The notes beneath the pieces are model-generated. The model did no database searches. It was not told where the DNA came from and saw only the letters and a list, made by a program, of their open reading frames with translations. Of a stretch of 64,000 bases of DNA, positions 1 through 11,360 are shown piece by piece. Position 1 is the first letter of the stretch, and the number at the start of each line of letters is the position of its first letter. The position numbers and the translations under genes were made by a program. This DNA comes from Actinoplanes octamycinicus (GTDB lineage Bacteria; Actinomycetota; Actinomycetes; Mycobacteriales; Micromonosporaceae): the NCBI RefSeq assembly GCF_014205225.1, contig NZ_JACHNB010000001.1, forward strand, positions 4,693,501-4,757,500, given 5' to 3'.

Positions 1-80
1 ACGATCTTGACCTCGGGCGCCAGCCGGTGGATCCGGCTGCCCCGGGCCAGGTAGAGCGGATGGGCGTGCCCCGCCCCCAC
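1..80 (-). CDS. cbiQ: ECF metal transporter T component CbiQ, 5' part only
   Basis: Only the first 26 codons lie in the window; the gene continues beyond the left edge. A GTG start at 80 gives a peptide that begins VGAGHAHPLYLARGSR and continues with IHRLAPEVKI. The HRL-PEVKI motif is typical of the N terminus of CbiQ/NikQ, the transmembrane energy-coupling subunit of cobalt or nickel ECF transporters. The start lies 1 nt after the stop of the PDGLE gene, so the two are probably translationally coupled. The CbiO-type ATPase is expected next, outside the window. Identification rests on a short peptide plus operon context. Confidence 0.75.
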   Translation of the reverse strand, partial: MGAGHAHPLYLARGSRIHRLAPEVKI

Positions 81-81
81 G

Positions 82-426
82 TCAGGCGGCCTTCCGCTCG
101 CGGCGCCGGACCAGCCAGAACCCGCCGGCGCCGAGACCGAAGGTGAGCAGCACGCCGGCCACCCCGGCCAGGCCGGTCGACAGGTACGGGTTGTCGATGC
201 CCTTGATCTGGTAGTCGGCGAGCGGGCTGTCCGCGAACTGGTGCTCCTGCTCCCGCTGCGCCATGCAGTGACCGCCGGTGATCTCCCCGGCCGCGTCGAA
301 CGTGCAGCCCTCCCGGGCCGTCGCGTCCAGGCCGTCCGGGCTGCCCGAGGCGAAGTTGCTCACCACGCCGGCCAGCAGCAGCGCGACCAGCAGACCGCCG
401 GCCAGGAACCATCCGAGCCGCTTCAC
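82..426 (-). CDS. PDGLE-domain (CbiN/NikN-like) membrane protein of the metal ECF transporter
   Basis: A 114-residue protein with one membrane segment near the N terminus (about residues 5-23), a short extracytoplasmic loop containing SPDGLDATARE (the PDGLE motif), and a second membrane segment near the C terminus followed by a basic tail RRRERKAA. PDGLE proteins replace or accompany CbiN as the small subunit that activates the CbiM/NikM substrate-binding component. The GTG start at 426 overlaps the cbiM stop (GTGA), and the stop is 1 nt before cbiQ, giving the order M-N-Q. Two cysteines in the loop (GCTFDA and GHCMAQ) could form a disulfide; that is inference. Confidence 0.85.
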   Translation of the reverse strand: MKRLGWFLAGGLLVALLLAGVVSNFASGSPDGLDATAREGCTFDAAGEITGGHCMAQREQEHQFADSPLADYQIKGIDNPYLSTGLAGVAGVLLTFGLGAGGFWLVRRRERKAA

Positions 427-1118
427 GCGACAGCCTCCACTTCGGCGACGACCGGCTTCCGGAACGTGCGGAGCGCGTAGACCATGTCCGGCCGCACCCG
501 GGCCACGGTGATCACGGTGACCGCGGTGATCAGGCCCTCGCCGACGCCGATCAGCACGTGCGCGCCGGCCATCGTGCTGGAGATCCACGGGAGGGAGAGC
601 TCGGTCGTGCCACCCAGCGCGTACTCCAGGACGAAGCCCTGCGAGGCGGCCACCACCGAGACGATCGAGGCGATGAAAGCCGTCGTGCCGAGCCCGCCCG
701 GGGTCCGCGGCAGCAGCCGGAGCAGGGCGACGACCAGCAGGTAGCCGGCGGCCGTACCGATGATCGCCATGTTCGTGATGTTCAGCCCGATGGCGGTCAG
801 GCCGCCGTCGGCGAACAGGCACTGCACCACCAGGACGGTCGACACGCAGAGCGCGCCGACCCAGGGGCCGACCAGGATCGCCGCCAGGGTCCCGCCGAGC
901 AGGTGGCCGGAGATGCCGGGCAGCACCGGGAAGTTGAGCATCTGGACGGCGAAGATGAACGCGGCGACCAGCCCGGCCATCGGGGCCAGCCGGTCGTCCA
1001 GGTCGCGCTGCGCCCGCCAGACGCAGACGGCCAGCACGGCCACGGCGACGACCACGAAGACCGCGGACACCGGCCCGTTCACAATCCCGTTCGCGATGTG
1101 CATCGCTTGCGCATCCAT
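423..1118 (-). CDS. cbiM: ECF transporter substrate-capture protein CbiM/NikM
   Basis: A 231-residue protein with six to seven hydrophobic segments and the family motif GISGHLLGGTLAAILVGPW. It is the substrate-specific membrane subunit of a cobalt or nickel energy-coupling-factor importer. In CbiM/NikM the mature N terminus is Met-His, and these residues coordinate the metal. Here MHIANG starts at codon 6 (ATG at 1103), whereas the best ribosome-binding site (GAGGGG, about 5 nt upstream) favours ATG 1118. The true start is therefore open: 1103 suits function, 1118 suits the RBS. An operator-like site at 1177-1193 points to nickel rather than cobalt as substrate. Confidence 0.88.
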   Translation of the reverse strand: MDAQAMHIANGIVNGPVSAVFVVVAVAVLAVCVWRAQRDLDDRLAPMAGLVAAFIFAVQMLNFPVLPGISGHLLGGTLAAILVGPWVGALCVSTVLVVQCLFADGGLTAIGLNITNMAIIGTAAGYLLVVALLRLLPRTPGGLGTTAFIASIVSVVAASQGFVLEYALGGTTELSLPWISSTMAGAHVLIGVGEGLITAVTVITVARVRPDMVYALRTFRKPVVAEVEAVA

Positions 1119-1153
1119 GTTTCCCCCTCGCGAAGCGCTCCTCGCAAGGCGTC

Positions 1154-1193
1154 AGCATATTGGCTACGAGTGGCTGTTGCACATCCTTGGCAA
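1154..1193 (-). promoter_or_regulatory. Nur-like operator overlapping the cbiM promoter
   Basis: Read on the minus strand, 1193-1177 is TTGCCA-AGGAT-GTGCAA, which fits the Streptomyces Nur (nickel-responsive Fur-family) box tTGCaa-N5-ttGCAA. The right half, GTGCAA, can serve as a -35 element 17 bp from a -10 TATGCT (1159-1154), giving a transcript starting near 1147. Repressor binding would block the promoter. The motif is seen directly; the regulator is inferred from the published consensus, and no nur gene is in the window. I see no cobalamin riboswitch here. Confidence 0.65.
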
Positions 1194-1424
1194 CTAGAGA
1201 GTGATCTTCGTGATCATTTTCAGTGTCCCGGCACGGCCGCCATTCTTCAAGATCAAGTTCAAAGGCATGCTGACTCGGGTCCGCGCTGATCACCGATCGT
1301 CGCTCCCGCCAGGGACCCTTCCGGTCCGAGCTGGCCGCTGGCGCGTCCAGAACGCTCAGCCCGCAAGGGCGACGTCCGCGGGTGGTGACGACGTGCCAAC
1401 TTCAAATCCCCACCCGTCGGAGCG
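1194..1424. other. Intergenic stretch between the metal transporter promoter and the nitroreductase terminator
   Basis: No convincing gene. It contains CTGGCCGCTGGCGCGTCCAG at 1331-1350, an exact 20-nt sequence repeated at 14685-14704 beside the IS110 element. ORFs here lack recognisable domains. Confidence 0.5.
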
Positions 1425-1441
1425 GGCCCGCGCTGCGGGCC
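1425..1441 (-). terminator. Hairpin just downstream of the nitroreductase gene
   Basis: GGCCCGC-GCT-GCGGGCC forms a 7-bp GC stem 4 nt after the stop codon of the gene ending at 1446. There is no U-run, so it is a weak intrinsic or hairpin-type terminator at best. Confidence 0.4.
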
Positions 1442-1445
1442 GGGG

Positions 1446-2420
1446 TCACGTGGCCGGGATCCCGATGACGTCGTCCACCGGGCGGCGGGGGGCCTGGCGG
1501 CCGGGGTGGCCGTAGCCGATCCGGAGCGCGATCTGCGGGAACCCGGTCCGCCCCAGGGCGCGGCGCAGCTGGTCGCGGGCGGCCGGGACCTCGATCGGCT
1601 GGGAGATCATCGAGCTGGCCAGGCCGGCGTCGGTGACGGTGAGCAGGACCCGTTGCAGGGCCTGGCCGGCCTGGATCTGGTCGAGCCGCCGGTCGCCGGC
1701 CGTGCCGAGGATGCCGACCAGCGGTTCCGGCTCGTAGTCCCGGCCCGGGGCCCGCCGCCGGCTGGTGAACGCCCGCTGCGGGATCAGGTCCTGGTGTTCG
1801 CCGACGACCGCGCCGGCGTAGGCCGGCATGCCGTCCGGCGCGTCCTCGGTGTCCGTCCAGGTGATCAGTTCGGCCTGGTAACGCTCGTCGCGGCGGAGCA
1901 CCCGGTCGGCGCTGTGCGCGATCTCCGAGAACCCGGTCAGCGCGGTCATCCCGACCAGCAGGTCGAGCCAGGTGTTCTCGGCGCGGGCCGCTTCGATCAG
2001 CCGGACCCGGGCGTCGGCCGGCACCGGGTCGGGCCAGAACGGCTCCCGGTTGCTGTGCCGGTGCTCGATCGCGGTGTAGAGGTCCCGTTCCAGGTAGGTG
2101 GGCGGGCGGTGCCGGCCGGGGGAGAGCCGGGCGATCAGGTCGGGCTGCTCCAGGTCGGGCAGCAGGGTGACCTCGGCCGGGGTGCCGGCCCAGGCCAGCG
2201 CCAGCCGGGCGTTCATGGTGGCGGCGCCACAGGCCAGGCGCAGGGCCCAGCCGCTCTGGTCGGCGACGCTGAGCTGGCGGGCCGGGTCGGCCATCACCTC
2301 GATGACACCGTCGCGGAGCCGGAAGGTCCACGGCTGGGTGTTGTGCATCGAGGGCGCCTGGATCCCGGCCGCTGCCGCGCGCCGCAGGTCTGACTCGTCG
2401 TAGCCGTTCACATGTTCCAA
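1446..2420 (-). CDS. Acg-type FMN-binding nitroreductase-fold protein
   Basis: A 324-residue protein of the Acg family, which has a duplicated nitroreductase fold and usually about 320-340 residues. The N-terminal APSMHNTQPWTFRL motif (around residue 22-35) and the later SMISQPIEV segment are characteristic. In mycobacteria Acg (Rv2032) belongs to the DosR dormancy regulon and may sequester or use flavin. Here the gene lies next to DevS and DevR homologues and has a DosR-like box upstream, which agrees. The ORF opens with TTG at 2420; GTG at 2411, preceded by GGA, is an equally plausible start. Confidence 0.85.
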   Translation of the reverse strand: MEHVNGYDESDLRRAAAAGIQAPSMHNTQPWTFRLRDGVIEVMADPARQLSVADQSGWALRLACGAATMNARLALAWAGTPAEVTLLPDLEQPDLIARLSPGRHRPPTYLERDLYTAIEHRHSNREPFWPDPVPADARVRLIEAARAENTWLDLLVGMTALTGFSEIAHSADRVLRRDERYQAELITWTDTEDAPDGMPAYAGAVVGEHQDLIPQRAFTSRRRAPGRDYEPEPLVGILGTAGDRRLDQIQAGQALQRVLLTVTDAGLASSMISQPIEVPAARDQLRRALGRTGFPQIALRIGYGHPGRQAPRRPVDDVIGIPAT

Positions 2421-2444
2421 GGTGCCCCGCGCACGGGACCTCGG

Positions 2445-2464
2445 GCAGGGCCGAAAGTCCCGGG
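2445..2464 (-). promoter_or_regulatory. DosR/DevR-like box upstream of the Acg-type gene
   Basis: On the minus strand the site reads CCCGGGACTTTCGGCCCTGC. Its GGGACTTTCGGCCC core matches the mycobacterial DosR consensus TTSGGGACTWWAGTCCCSAA in roughly 13 of 20 positions. It lies 25-44 bp upstream of the start, a sensible activator position. Binding is inferred from motif similarity and from devR being nearby. Confidence 0.5.
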
Positions 2465-2519
2465 CTGGTCCTCAGGGGTGCCTCACGCCCTGCGAGACAC
2501 CCGTGCGGACCAGCCCGGG
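2460..2519. repeat. Imperfect REP-like palindrome, copy A
   Basis: Arms CCGGGCTGGTC and GACCAGCCCGG flank a diverged inner part CTCAGGGGTGCCTC / GAGACACCCGTGCG. The same core occurs as near-perfect palindromes at 2568-2618 and 45328-45380, so this is a degraded member of a local repeat family. It lies between the divergent-type upstream region of the Acg gene and the 3' end of devS. Confidence 0.7.
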
Positions 2520-2567
2520 CCGCAACCGCGTCCGTGGCGCGGACCGCAGCGCACCGCGCGGTTGTGG

Positions 2568-2618
2568 GCTGGTCGTCAGGGGTGCCTCGACGACGTCGAG
2601 GCACCCCTGACGACCAGC
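2568..2618. repeat. REP-like palindrome, copy B (perfect)
   Basis: Two perfect 23-bp arms, starting GCTGGTCGTCAGGGGTG and ending CACCCCTGACGACCAGC, are separated by the 5-nt loop CGACG. It sits 14 bp beyond the devS stop codon and could act as its transcription terminator. The same core recurs at 2460-2519 and 45328-45380. Confidence 0.85.
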
Positions 2619-2631
2619 AGGGGACCGTGAG

Positions 2632-5500
<2,869 letters not shown>

Positions 5501-5504
<4 letters not shown>

Positions 5505-7459
5505 GTCCCGCGGGGCAGCCGGACGGTGGCGACCGTGCCGCCCGCCTCGCCGGCGGTCAGCGTGATCGTGCCGCGGTGCAGCTCGACGATGGCCCGGCTC
5601 AGGGCCAGGCCGAGCCCCGCCCCCGGGATGCCGCTGTGCCGGGCGTTGGTGGCCCGGTAGAGCCGGGCGAACAGCCGGCTCCGCTCGCCGTCCGGGATGC
5701 CCATGCCGGTGTCGGTGACGGTCAGCACCGCGGTGTCCTCGTCGGCGGTCAGCGTGACGGTGACCGTGCCGCCCGGCGGGCTGTACTTCACCGCGTTGCC
5801 GATCAGGTTCTCCGCCACCTGCCGCAACCGGGCCTGGTCGCCCCGGATCTCCAGCCGGTCCGGCAGGTCGGTGTGCACCCGCGGGTGCGGATCCCCGGCC
5901 TCGGCCAGGACGGTGTCCACCGCCGCGCGCAGCAGCCCGGACAGGTCCACCGTGCCGAGGGTCAGCCCGGCGTGCCCGGACTCCAGTGCGGACAGGTCGA
6001 GCAGCCGTTCGACCAGCGAGCGGAGCCGGGCGTTGTTCCGTTCGATCACCGCCAGCAGGTCGCGGACCTCGCCGATGGTGGTGTCGTCGCCGGACTCGGC
6101 GATCAGGTCGGTGTAGGTGGCGATCGAGGTGAGCGGGGTGCGCAGCTCGTGCCCGACCAGCGCGATGTACTCGCCGATGCTGGCCGCCAGCTGGTTGGCC
6201 AGCTCGTCCGAGCGGCGCCGCTCCAGGTACGCCCCGAGCAGCCCGGCGATGCCGGTGAGCAGCACCGCGAGGGCCGGCTCCGGGTCCTGCCGCTCCGGGG
6301 TGAAGAAGGTGACCACCCCGACCACCTGCTCCGCGCTGAGCACCGGGACCGCGCCGGCCGCCCGGTACCCGGTGCCGGCCGCCACCTGGGGCAGCATCGG
6401 CGAGTCCGGGGCCTGCAGGTCCGGCACCCAGACCAGTTCGCCGCGTTCCCAGCACAGCCCGGCCAGGCCCTGCCCGCGTTCGATGGCGGACGGCAGCGGC
6501 GCGCCGCCGGCGCCCGGCTCGGCGTGCGTGACGGTCGGCCGCAGCCGGCCGGACACCTCGTCGACCAGCCACAACCGCAGGTACGGCCAGCCCAGGCAGT
6601 GCGACACGCTGCGCAGCACGGCGGCTCCGGCGTGCTTGACGTCGGGCGCGTGGACCAGCGCCTGGAGCACCTCGGCCTTGCACCGCTCGTACTGGACCTG
6701 GTGGTGGTCGGCGGTCACGTCGTGGATCGCGGCGACCGCGCCGAGCACCGTCCCGGACTCGTCCCGGACCGGCCGGGCGTTGATCGAGAACCAGCGCAGC
6801 CGGTGCTGCCGGTCGCAGGCCCGCAGGTCGGCGTGGCGCACCACGTCGCCGCGCAGCGCCCGGTCCAGGGCCAGCTCGCCGGGGCGCAGCGGGGTGCCGT
6901 CGTGGTGGCGCAGCTGGAACCGGTCCGGCCAGTCCCGGATCGGCACGGTGGCGCACTCGTCGCCGAAGAACTCGCGGACCGCCCGGTTCACGAAGACCGT
7001 GCGGCCGTGCCGGTCGCAGGCCACCGCCCCGGTGTCCAGGCTCTGCATCAGCTCGGCCAGGAACGGGCCCTCCGGCGGCAGCGGCAGGCACTGGCGCAGC
7101 GTCTCGGTCAGGTCCCGGACGCTGAACGGCTTGGGCACCACGGCGGCCGCGCCGGCCTCGGCGAGCAGGTCGTCGCCGGGCGGCAGGTACCCGGTGATCA
7201 GCACCACCGGCACCTCGGCGGTGGCCTTCTCCGCGCGCAGCGCCCGGCACATCCGGATCCCGTCCAGGTGCGGCATGTCGACGTCGGCGACGATCAGGTC
7301 GAACCGGTCGGCGAGCGCGGCGGCCAGCCCGGCCCGGCCGTCCCCGGCGACCGTGACCCGGTGGCCGAGCCGCCGGACGATCTCGGCGAGCACCGCCTGA
7401 TGCTCCGGGTTGTCCTCGACGACCAGCACCGCTGCCACCACCGTACTGTAGGCCGACAT
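5501..7459 (-). CDS. Hybrid REC-PAS-GAF-histidine kinase
   Basis: A 652-residue cytoplasmic kinase with no membrane segment. Order: N-terminal receiver domain (about 8-125, likely acceptor Asp59 in LIVADVDMP, Lys in VVPKPF), PAS (about 130-245), GAF (about 265-415), HisKA with the acceptor His in GHELRTPLTS, and HATPase (NLIGNAVKYSPPGG, DTGMGI, GLGLALSRAI). ATG 7459 is preceded by GGAG at 3 nt. The PAS-GAF-kinase part is clearly paralogous to the kinase at 43206-44816, whose receiver is a separate gene. An N-terminal receiver implies that an upstream kinase or HPt protein feeds this sensor; the HPt gene at 12714-13124 is a candidate by inference. Confidence 0.9.
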
Positions 7460-7562
7460 ACGCTCCGTAAACGGCGAAAAGCGACAATATGTGCGCTCAG
7501 GTTTCGCGACTGCCGCAGGGCGGGTACTGTCCGCCCGCACACGGGGACGGGGAGAGCAGCGC

Positions 7563-7655
7563 ATGACTGACTGCACCGAGCGGCGTCCCGCCGCGCCGGG
7601 CGACGGCCGCCACCGCGCGGGCCGGAAGGGGATGCCGGCGGACGGCGCCCGATGA
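7563..7655 (+). CDS. Small 30-residue leader ORF coupled to the anti-sigma kinase gene
   Basis: ATG 7563 follows GGGGAG by 8-9 nt and encodes MTDCTERRPAAPGDGRHRAG plus ten further residues, rich in Arg, Gly and Pro. Its TGA overlaps the ATG of the downstream RsbW-type gene as ATGA. I recognise no family. The strong Shine-Dalgarno and overlapping stop/start suggest translation coupled to the kinase gene, either as a small protein or as a leader that sets kinase expression. The RsbW start itself lacks a clear SD, which supports coupling. Confidence 0.5.
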   Translation: MTDCTERRPAAPGDGRHRAGRKGMPADGAR

Positions 7656-8077
7656 GTGTCCTGACCGCTTATCTCGACGTCCCGCTGAGCCACGGCGCGC
7701 CCGGCGCGGCCCGCCGGGCGGTGGTCGCGGTGCTGACCGGCTGGGGCTTCCCGGACCCGGACTGGCTGGACTCGGCCGCCGTGGTGGTCAGCGAGCTGGT
7801 CACCAACGCGGTCCGGCACGGCGGCGGCTGCGTCGCCCTGCAGGTCGAGTCGCACGACGGGCGGGTGGTGGTCTCGGTCGCCGACGGCTCCTCGGTGGTG
7901 CCCCGCCGCCGCGACCCGGACGACGTGGGCGGGCGCGGCATCGCGTTGATCGAGGCGCTCGCCGAGGACTGGACGGTGCACAACCACGAGGGCGGCAAGC
8001 AGGTGCGGGTGACCCTGCTGCCGTGTCCCGGGCACCAGCCGGTCAGCTCCGGCTCCAGCCGTGGCGGCGACTCGTGA
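7652..8077 (+). CDS. RsbW/SpoIIAB-like anti-sigma factor serine kinase
   Basis: A 141-residue GHKL ATPase. The N box reads SELVTNAVRHG (about 49-59), and DVGGRGIALIEALAEDW forms the G box/lid region. These stand-alone HATPase_c_2 proteins phosphorylate a STAS anti-sigma antagonist and bind a SigB/SigF-type sigma factor. The next gene encodes a STAS protein and overlaps by GTGA, a classic partner-switching pair. No sigma factor gene is in the window, so the target is unknown. The C-terminal 15 residues are Ser/Gly-rich and probably disordered. Confidence 0.88.
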   Translation: MSVLTAYLDVPLSHGAPGAARRAVVAVLTGWGFPDPDWLDSAAVVVSELVTNAVRHGGGCVALQVESHDGRVVVSVADGSSVVPRRRDPDDVGGRGIALIEALAEDWTVHNHEGGKQVRVTLLPCPGHQPVSSGSSRGGDS

Positions 8078-8376
8078 GGATCGTCCGGTACGACGGCCCC
8101 GGCCTGGTCCGGCTGGCCTTCCACGGCGAGCTCGACCTAGCCACCGTCGGCCTGGTGGACCACGGGGTGACCGCGGCGCTGGCCGGCGCGCCCGGGCGGC
8201 TGGTGCTGGACGTGTCGGCGCTGACCTTCTGCGACTCGTCCGGCATCGACGCGCTGCTCACCGCCCGGTCGGCGGCGGAGGCCCGGGGCGTGGCCTGTCA
8301 GGTGACCGGCCCCCGCGGCATCGTGCGCCGGTCGATGGCGGCGACCGGGGTGCTCGACCTGCTGACCGCGGGGTGA
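8074..8376 (+). CDS. STAS-domain anti-sigma factor antagonist
   Basis: A 100-residue STAS protein (RsbV/SpoIIAA type) read from GTG 8074, which overlaps the upstream stop. The conserved phosphorylation loop is LTFCDSSGIDALL, with the acceptor serine in DSSGI around residue 52-54. Unphosphorylated STAS would release the sigma factor from the upstream kinase. A 169-bp MITE-like element begins 26 bp after the stop and may terminate transcription. Confidence 0.9.
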   Translation: MRIVRYDGPGLVRLAFHGELDLATVGLVDHGVTAALAGAPGRLVLDVSALTFCDSSGIDALLTARSAAEARGVACQVTGPRGIVRRSMAATGVLDLLTAG

Positions 8377-8401
8377 GCTCCGGCCGTACCGAACCTCGCT
8401 C

Positions 8402-8570
8402 CTAGCGCCTGTTTCGGAGGCCGACCGGGGCTGCGGCGTGGCCAGGAGCGCGCCTGGCAGCGTCCCCGGATCACCCACATACAACCCCGGTATGCGGGCG
8501 ATCCGGGGCCGTTGCCAGCCACACTCCTGACCTCGCCTCGCACTCGGCCGGCCTCCGAAACAGGCGCTAG
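8402..8570. mobile_element. 169-bp MITE-like element, copy 1
   Basis: The element starts CTAGCGCCTGTTTCGGAGG and ends with the exact inverse, CCTCCGAAACAGGCGCTAG; the perfect terminal inverted repeat is 22 bp. The centre holds a second dyad (CCCCGGATC / GATCCGGGG), so the whole single strand can fold into a long hairpin. A copy in opposite orientation at 58985-59153 has the same 169-bp length and only 3 differences. No ORF inside. The outer CTAG may be a 4-bp target duplication or part of the repeat. It sits between converging genes and its right end contains the stop codon of the chemoreceptor gene. Confidence 0.85.
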
Positions 8571-10171
8571 ATCTGGAACCGCTGCACCGCGGACCGCAAC
8601 TGGTCGGCGAGCGCCCCCACGTCCTGCGCGGTCCGGGCGGCCTGGCCGGCCGCGGCCCGGCTGGCCGCGGTGCTGTGCGCGACGCTGGCGATGTTGCCGG
8701 CGATGTCGGTGGCCCCGGCCGCCGCCTCGCTCACCCCGCGATTCATCTCGGCGGTCGTGGCGCTCTGCTGCTCGACCGCCGAGGCGATCGTGGTCTGGTA
8801 GTCGCTGATCTGCTCGATGATCCGGCTGATCTCGTCGATCGCGGTCACCGCCTCGCCGGTGTCGCTCTGGATCGCGGCGATCTGCTGGGAGATCTGCTCG
8901 GTGGCCCGGGCGGTCTCCTGGGCCAGGTCCTTCACCTCGCTGGCGACCACGGCGAACCCCTTGCCGGACTCGCCGGCCCGGGCCGCCTCGATGGTCGCGT
9001 TCAGGGCGAGCAGGTTCGTCTGCTGGGCGATCGTGGTGATCACGTTGATCACGTCGCCGATCTGCGCGGACGAGTCGCCGAGCCGGTTGATCGTGGCGCT
9101 GGTGGCCCGGGCCGCGGCGACCGCGTCCGAGGCGACCTGGGCGGCGTCGCCGGCGTTCCGGGAGATCTCGCTGATCGCCGAACCCATCTCGTCGGTGCCG
9201 GCGGCGACCGTGTGCACGTTGCCGGAGACCCCGGAGGCGCTCGCCGCGGCCAGCCCGGCCTGCTGATCGGCCTCGGACACCGCGCTGTCGATCTCGGCGC
9301 TCACCCGGCGCATCGTCTCGGACGCGTCCTGCAGCTTGCCGCCGCTCTCCACGATCTCCAGCACGGTGCCGCGCACCCCGGCCACCGCCTCGTCGACGGC
9401 CCGGCCCATCACCGCGATCTCGTCCCGGCCGCTGGTGTCGGCCCGGACCGTGAGGTCGCCGCGGGCCATCGCCTGCAGGTTCTGCACCAGCCGGCCGATC
9501 GGCCGGGTCACGCTGCGGGTGACCAGCACGGTGAGCAGCACCGCGGCCGCCACCGCGAGCAGGAAGACCACGATCATCGTGTTCCGGGCGGCGGCCGCCT
9601 GGTCCTTGGTGGTGGCGGTGGCGTCGGCGGCCCGCTGGGAGACCGAGGCGACCAGCTTGTCGGTGCCCTCGACGATCACGAAGTACAGCTCGTAGCCGGG
9701 ACCCAGGATGACCTTGTCGCCGCCCTTGAGGTCGCCCTTGCCGTAGAGCGCGGCGGCCTGCGAGTCGGCTTCGAAGTACTGGTCCCAGGTGGTCGACAGG
9801 CCGTCGAAGATCTTCCGCTCGTCGGCCGACATGGCCCCGGTGTCGGTGGCCTTGAGCAACTCGACCAGCTTCTGCTTGTCGGCCAGGAAGCCGGCCCGGT
9901 TCTCGCTCGCCGGGTCGACCGCCTGCCGGCCGCCGAGCCGGTAGGCGTCCCAGACGTAGGCCAACTGCCAGCCGGAGATGTCCGCGTCGTAGTACTTCTG
10001 CTCGTCGACCTGGTGCAGCAGCCGCTGCAGGGCCTGCACCCGGTCGGCGGTGTCGGACTGCCGGTTCAGGCCGACGGCGCCGACCCCGACCGCGACCCCG
10101 AGCAGCACCAGGACGATGGCGAAGGCCACCGCGAGCCGGCCGGCCAGGCGCAATCGACGCAACATTGCCAT
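8567..10171 (-). CDS. Methyl-accepting chemotaxis-type receptor
   Basis: A 534-residue receptor: TM1 about 10-33, extracytoplasmic sensor about 34-185, TM2 about 190-213, HAMP about 215-268, then the cytoplasmic coiled-coil signalling domain. The hairpin tip is conserved: [20 protein letters not shown] followed by [17 protein letters not shown]. There is no C-terminal CheR-docking pentapeptide. It begins 4 nt after the stop of the GAF kinase gene, so the two are co-transcribed. The TAG stop lies in the CTAG end of the MITE-like element. No cheA/cheW gene is nearby, so a non-motility role or remote chemotaxis genes must be assumed. Confidence 0.93.
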   Translation of the reverse strand: MAMLRRLRLAGRLAVAFAIVLVLLGVAVGVGAVGLNRQSDTADRVQALQRLLHQVDEQKYYDADISGWQLAYVWDAYRLGGRQAVDPASENRAGFLADKQKLVELLKATDTGAMSADERKIFDGLSTTWDQYFEADSQAAALYGKGDLKGGDKVILGPGYELYFVIVEGTDKLVASVSQRAADATATTKDQAAAARNTMIVVFLLAVAAAVLLTVLVTRSVTRPIGRLVQNLQAMARGDLTVRADTSGRDEIAVMGRAVDEAVAGVRGTVLEIVESGGKLQDASETMRRVSAEIDSAVSEADQQAGLAAASASGVSGNVHTVAAGTDEMGSAISEISRNAGDAAQVASDAVAAARATSATINRLGDSSAQIGDVINVITTIAQQTNLLALNATIEAARAGESGKGFAVVASEVKDLAQETARATEQISQQIAAIQSDTGEAVTAIDEISRIIEQISDYQTTIASAVEQQSATTAEMNRGVSEAAAGATDIAGNIASVAHSTAASRAAAGQAARTAQDVGALADQLRSAVQRFQI

Positions 10172-10175
10172 GTGC

Positions 10176-11360
10176 TCAGCAGACCACGCTCAACCTCGCG
10201 GTGGTGCCGGTTCCGGAACCGTCCGACATCACGGTCAGGCGGCCCTCGTGCGCGTTCATGATCCGTTGGGCGATGCTGAGGCCCAGGCCGACCCCGGGCA
10301 CCGCCTGCTCCCGGGCGAACCGGCCGCGGTAGAACCGCTCGGCCACGTGCGGCAGTTCGTCGGCCGGGATGCCGGCGCCCTCGTCGATCACGTCCAGGCC
10401 GGTCTCGTCGACCCGGACCCGGACCACCGACCCGGCCGGGCTGAACAGGACCGCGTTGCGCACCAGGTGCTCGGCGGCCTGGCTGAGCCGGGTGAGGTCG
10501 CCCGGCACCCGGGTCGCCCCCGCGGGCGGCTCCAGCACCAGCGTGACCTCGCGCTGCCCGGCCTGCGAGCGGCACGCCGCGAGCGCCGTCCCGGCCACCG
10601 TGACCAGGTCGGTCTGCGCCCGCAGCAGCGGCAGCGGGGTGCCCGGCGGCCGGGTGCCGGCCAGCAGGTGGTCGACCATCCGGACCAGGCGCTCGCCGTT
10701 GCGCTGGATCGGATCGATCATCTTCCGGTACGGCTCCAGCTCCTCGTTGTCCACCAGCAGCTCCAGGTATCCCTGGATGGTGGTGACCGGGGTGCGCAGC
10801 TCGTGCGAGACGGTCGCGACGAAGTCCTCCTCCCGGCTGATCGCCCGGGACAGCTCGTCGCCGACCTCGGCCAGCAGCTGCCGGTTCCGGATCGCCGACA
10901 GGTGCCCGGCGGCCTGCCCGGCCATCGTGCGCAGCAGGTCGACCTGCTTGTCCCCGGTCTCCCGGGGCTTGTCGTCGAGCACGCAGACGGTGCCCAGCAC
11001 GTGCCCGTCCTCGTCGATCAGCGGGACCCCGGCGTAATACCGGATGTGCGGCGCGCCGACCACGTTCTCCCAGGCCGAGTAGACCGGGTGGGACAGCGCG
11101 TCGCGGACGATCAGCGGCATCCGGCTGTCCACCACGTGCCCGCAGAACGAGCTGCTCAGCGGGCCGCCGCTGCCCGGCATCCCGGTGCTGCCGGCGAACC
11201 ACTGCCGGTCCGCGGCGACCAGCGTCACGGTGGCCATCGGAGTCTCGAAGATCGAGCTGGCCAGCCGGGTCAGCTCGTCCAGGACGACCGGGCGGGGCGC
11301 GTCGAGCAGGTGGTAGCTGTGGACCGCGGCAATCCGGGTCTCATCGCCGACAGCGCTCAT
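10176..11360 (-). CDS. GAF-domain sensor histidine kinase
   Basis: A 394-residue soluble kinase. The GAF domain (about 20-160) has the FCGHVVDS and [22 protein letters not shown] features of cyanobacterial and actinobacterial GAF sensors. HisKA carries the acceptor His in [18 protein letters not shown], and the HATPase has [18 protein letters not shown] and [12 protein letters not shown] 11360 was chosen because the GAF motif starts soon after; GAGGAACGG precedes it. It is followed by the chemoreceptor gene 4 nt later. Divergent from the REC-HD gene at 11521, which may be its target. Confidence 0.88.
   Translation of the reverse strand: MSAVGDETRIAAVHSYHLLDAPRPVVLDELTRLASSIFETPMATVTLVAADRQWFAGSTGMPGSGGPLSSSFCGHVVDSRMPLIVRDALSHPVYSAWENVVGAPHIRYYAGVPLIDEDGHVLGTVCVLDDKPRETGDKQVDLLRTMAGQAAGHLSAIRNRQLLAEVGDELSRAISREEDFVATVSHELRTPVTTIQGYLELLVDNEELEPYRKMIDPIQRNGERLVRMVDHLLAGTRPPGTPLPLLRAQTDLVTVAGTALAACRSQAGQREVTLVLEPPAGATRVPGDLTRLSQAAEHLVRNAVLFSPAGSVVRVRVDETGLDVIDEGAGIPADELPHVAERFYRGRFAREQAVPGVGLGLSIAQRIMNAHEGRLTVMSDGSGTGTTARLSVVC

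Noticed and set aside
1119..1200. Cobalamin riboswitch upstream of cbiM
   Set aside because: The leader is only about 30 nt by the predicted promoter and no B12-box sequence is visible; the Nur-like dyad explains the region better.
82..1293. 403-codon minus-strand frame covering the PDGLE gene and cbiM
   Set aside because: Only its last 114 codons are PDGLE-like; the upstream part is an Arg/Ala-rich shadow of cbiM in another frame.
5576..7570. 664-codon plus-strand ORF opposite the hybrid kinase
   Set aside because: Antisense shadow of a well-supported kinase gene with no domain of its own.
8675..10261. 528-codon plus-strand ORF opposite the chemoreceptor
   Set aside because: His/Asp/Gly/Arg-rich composition typical of a shadow frame; receptor motifs on the minus strand are unambiguous.
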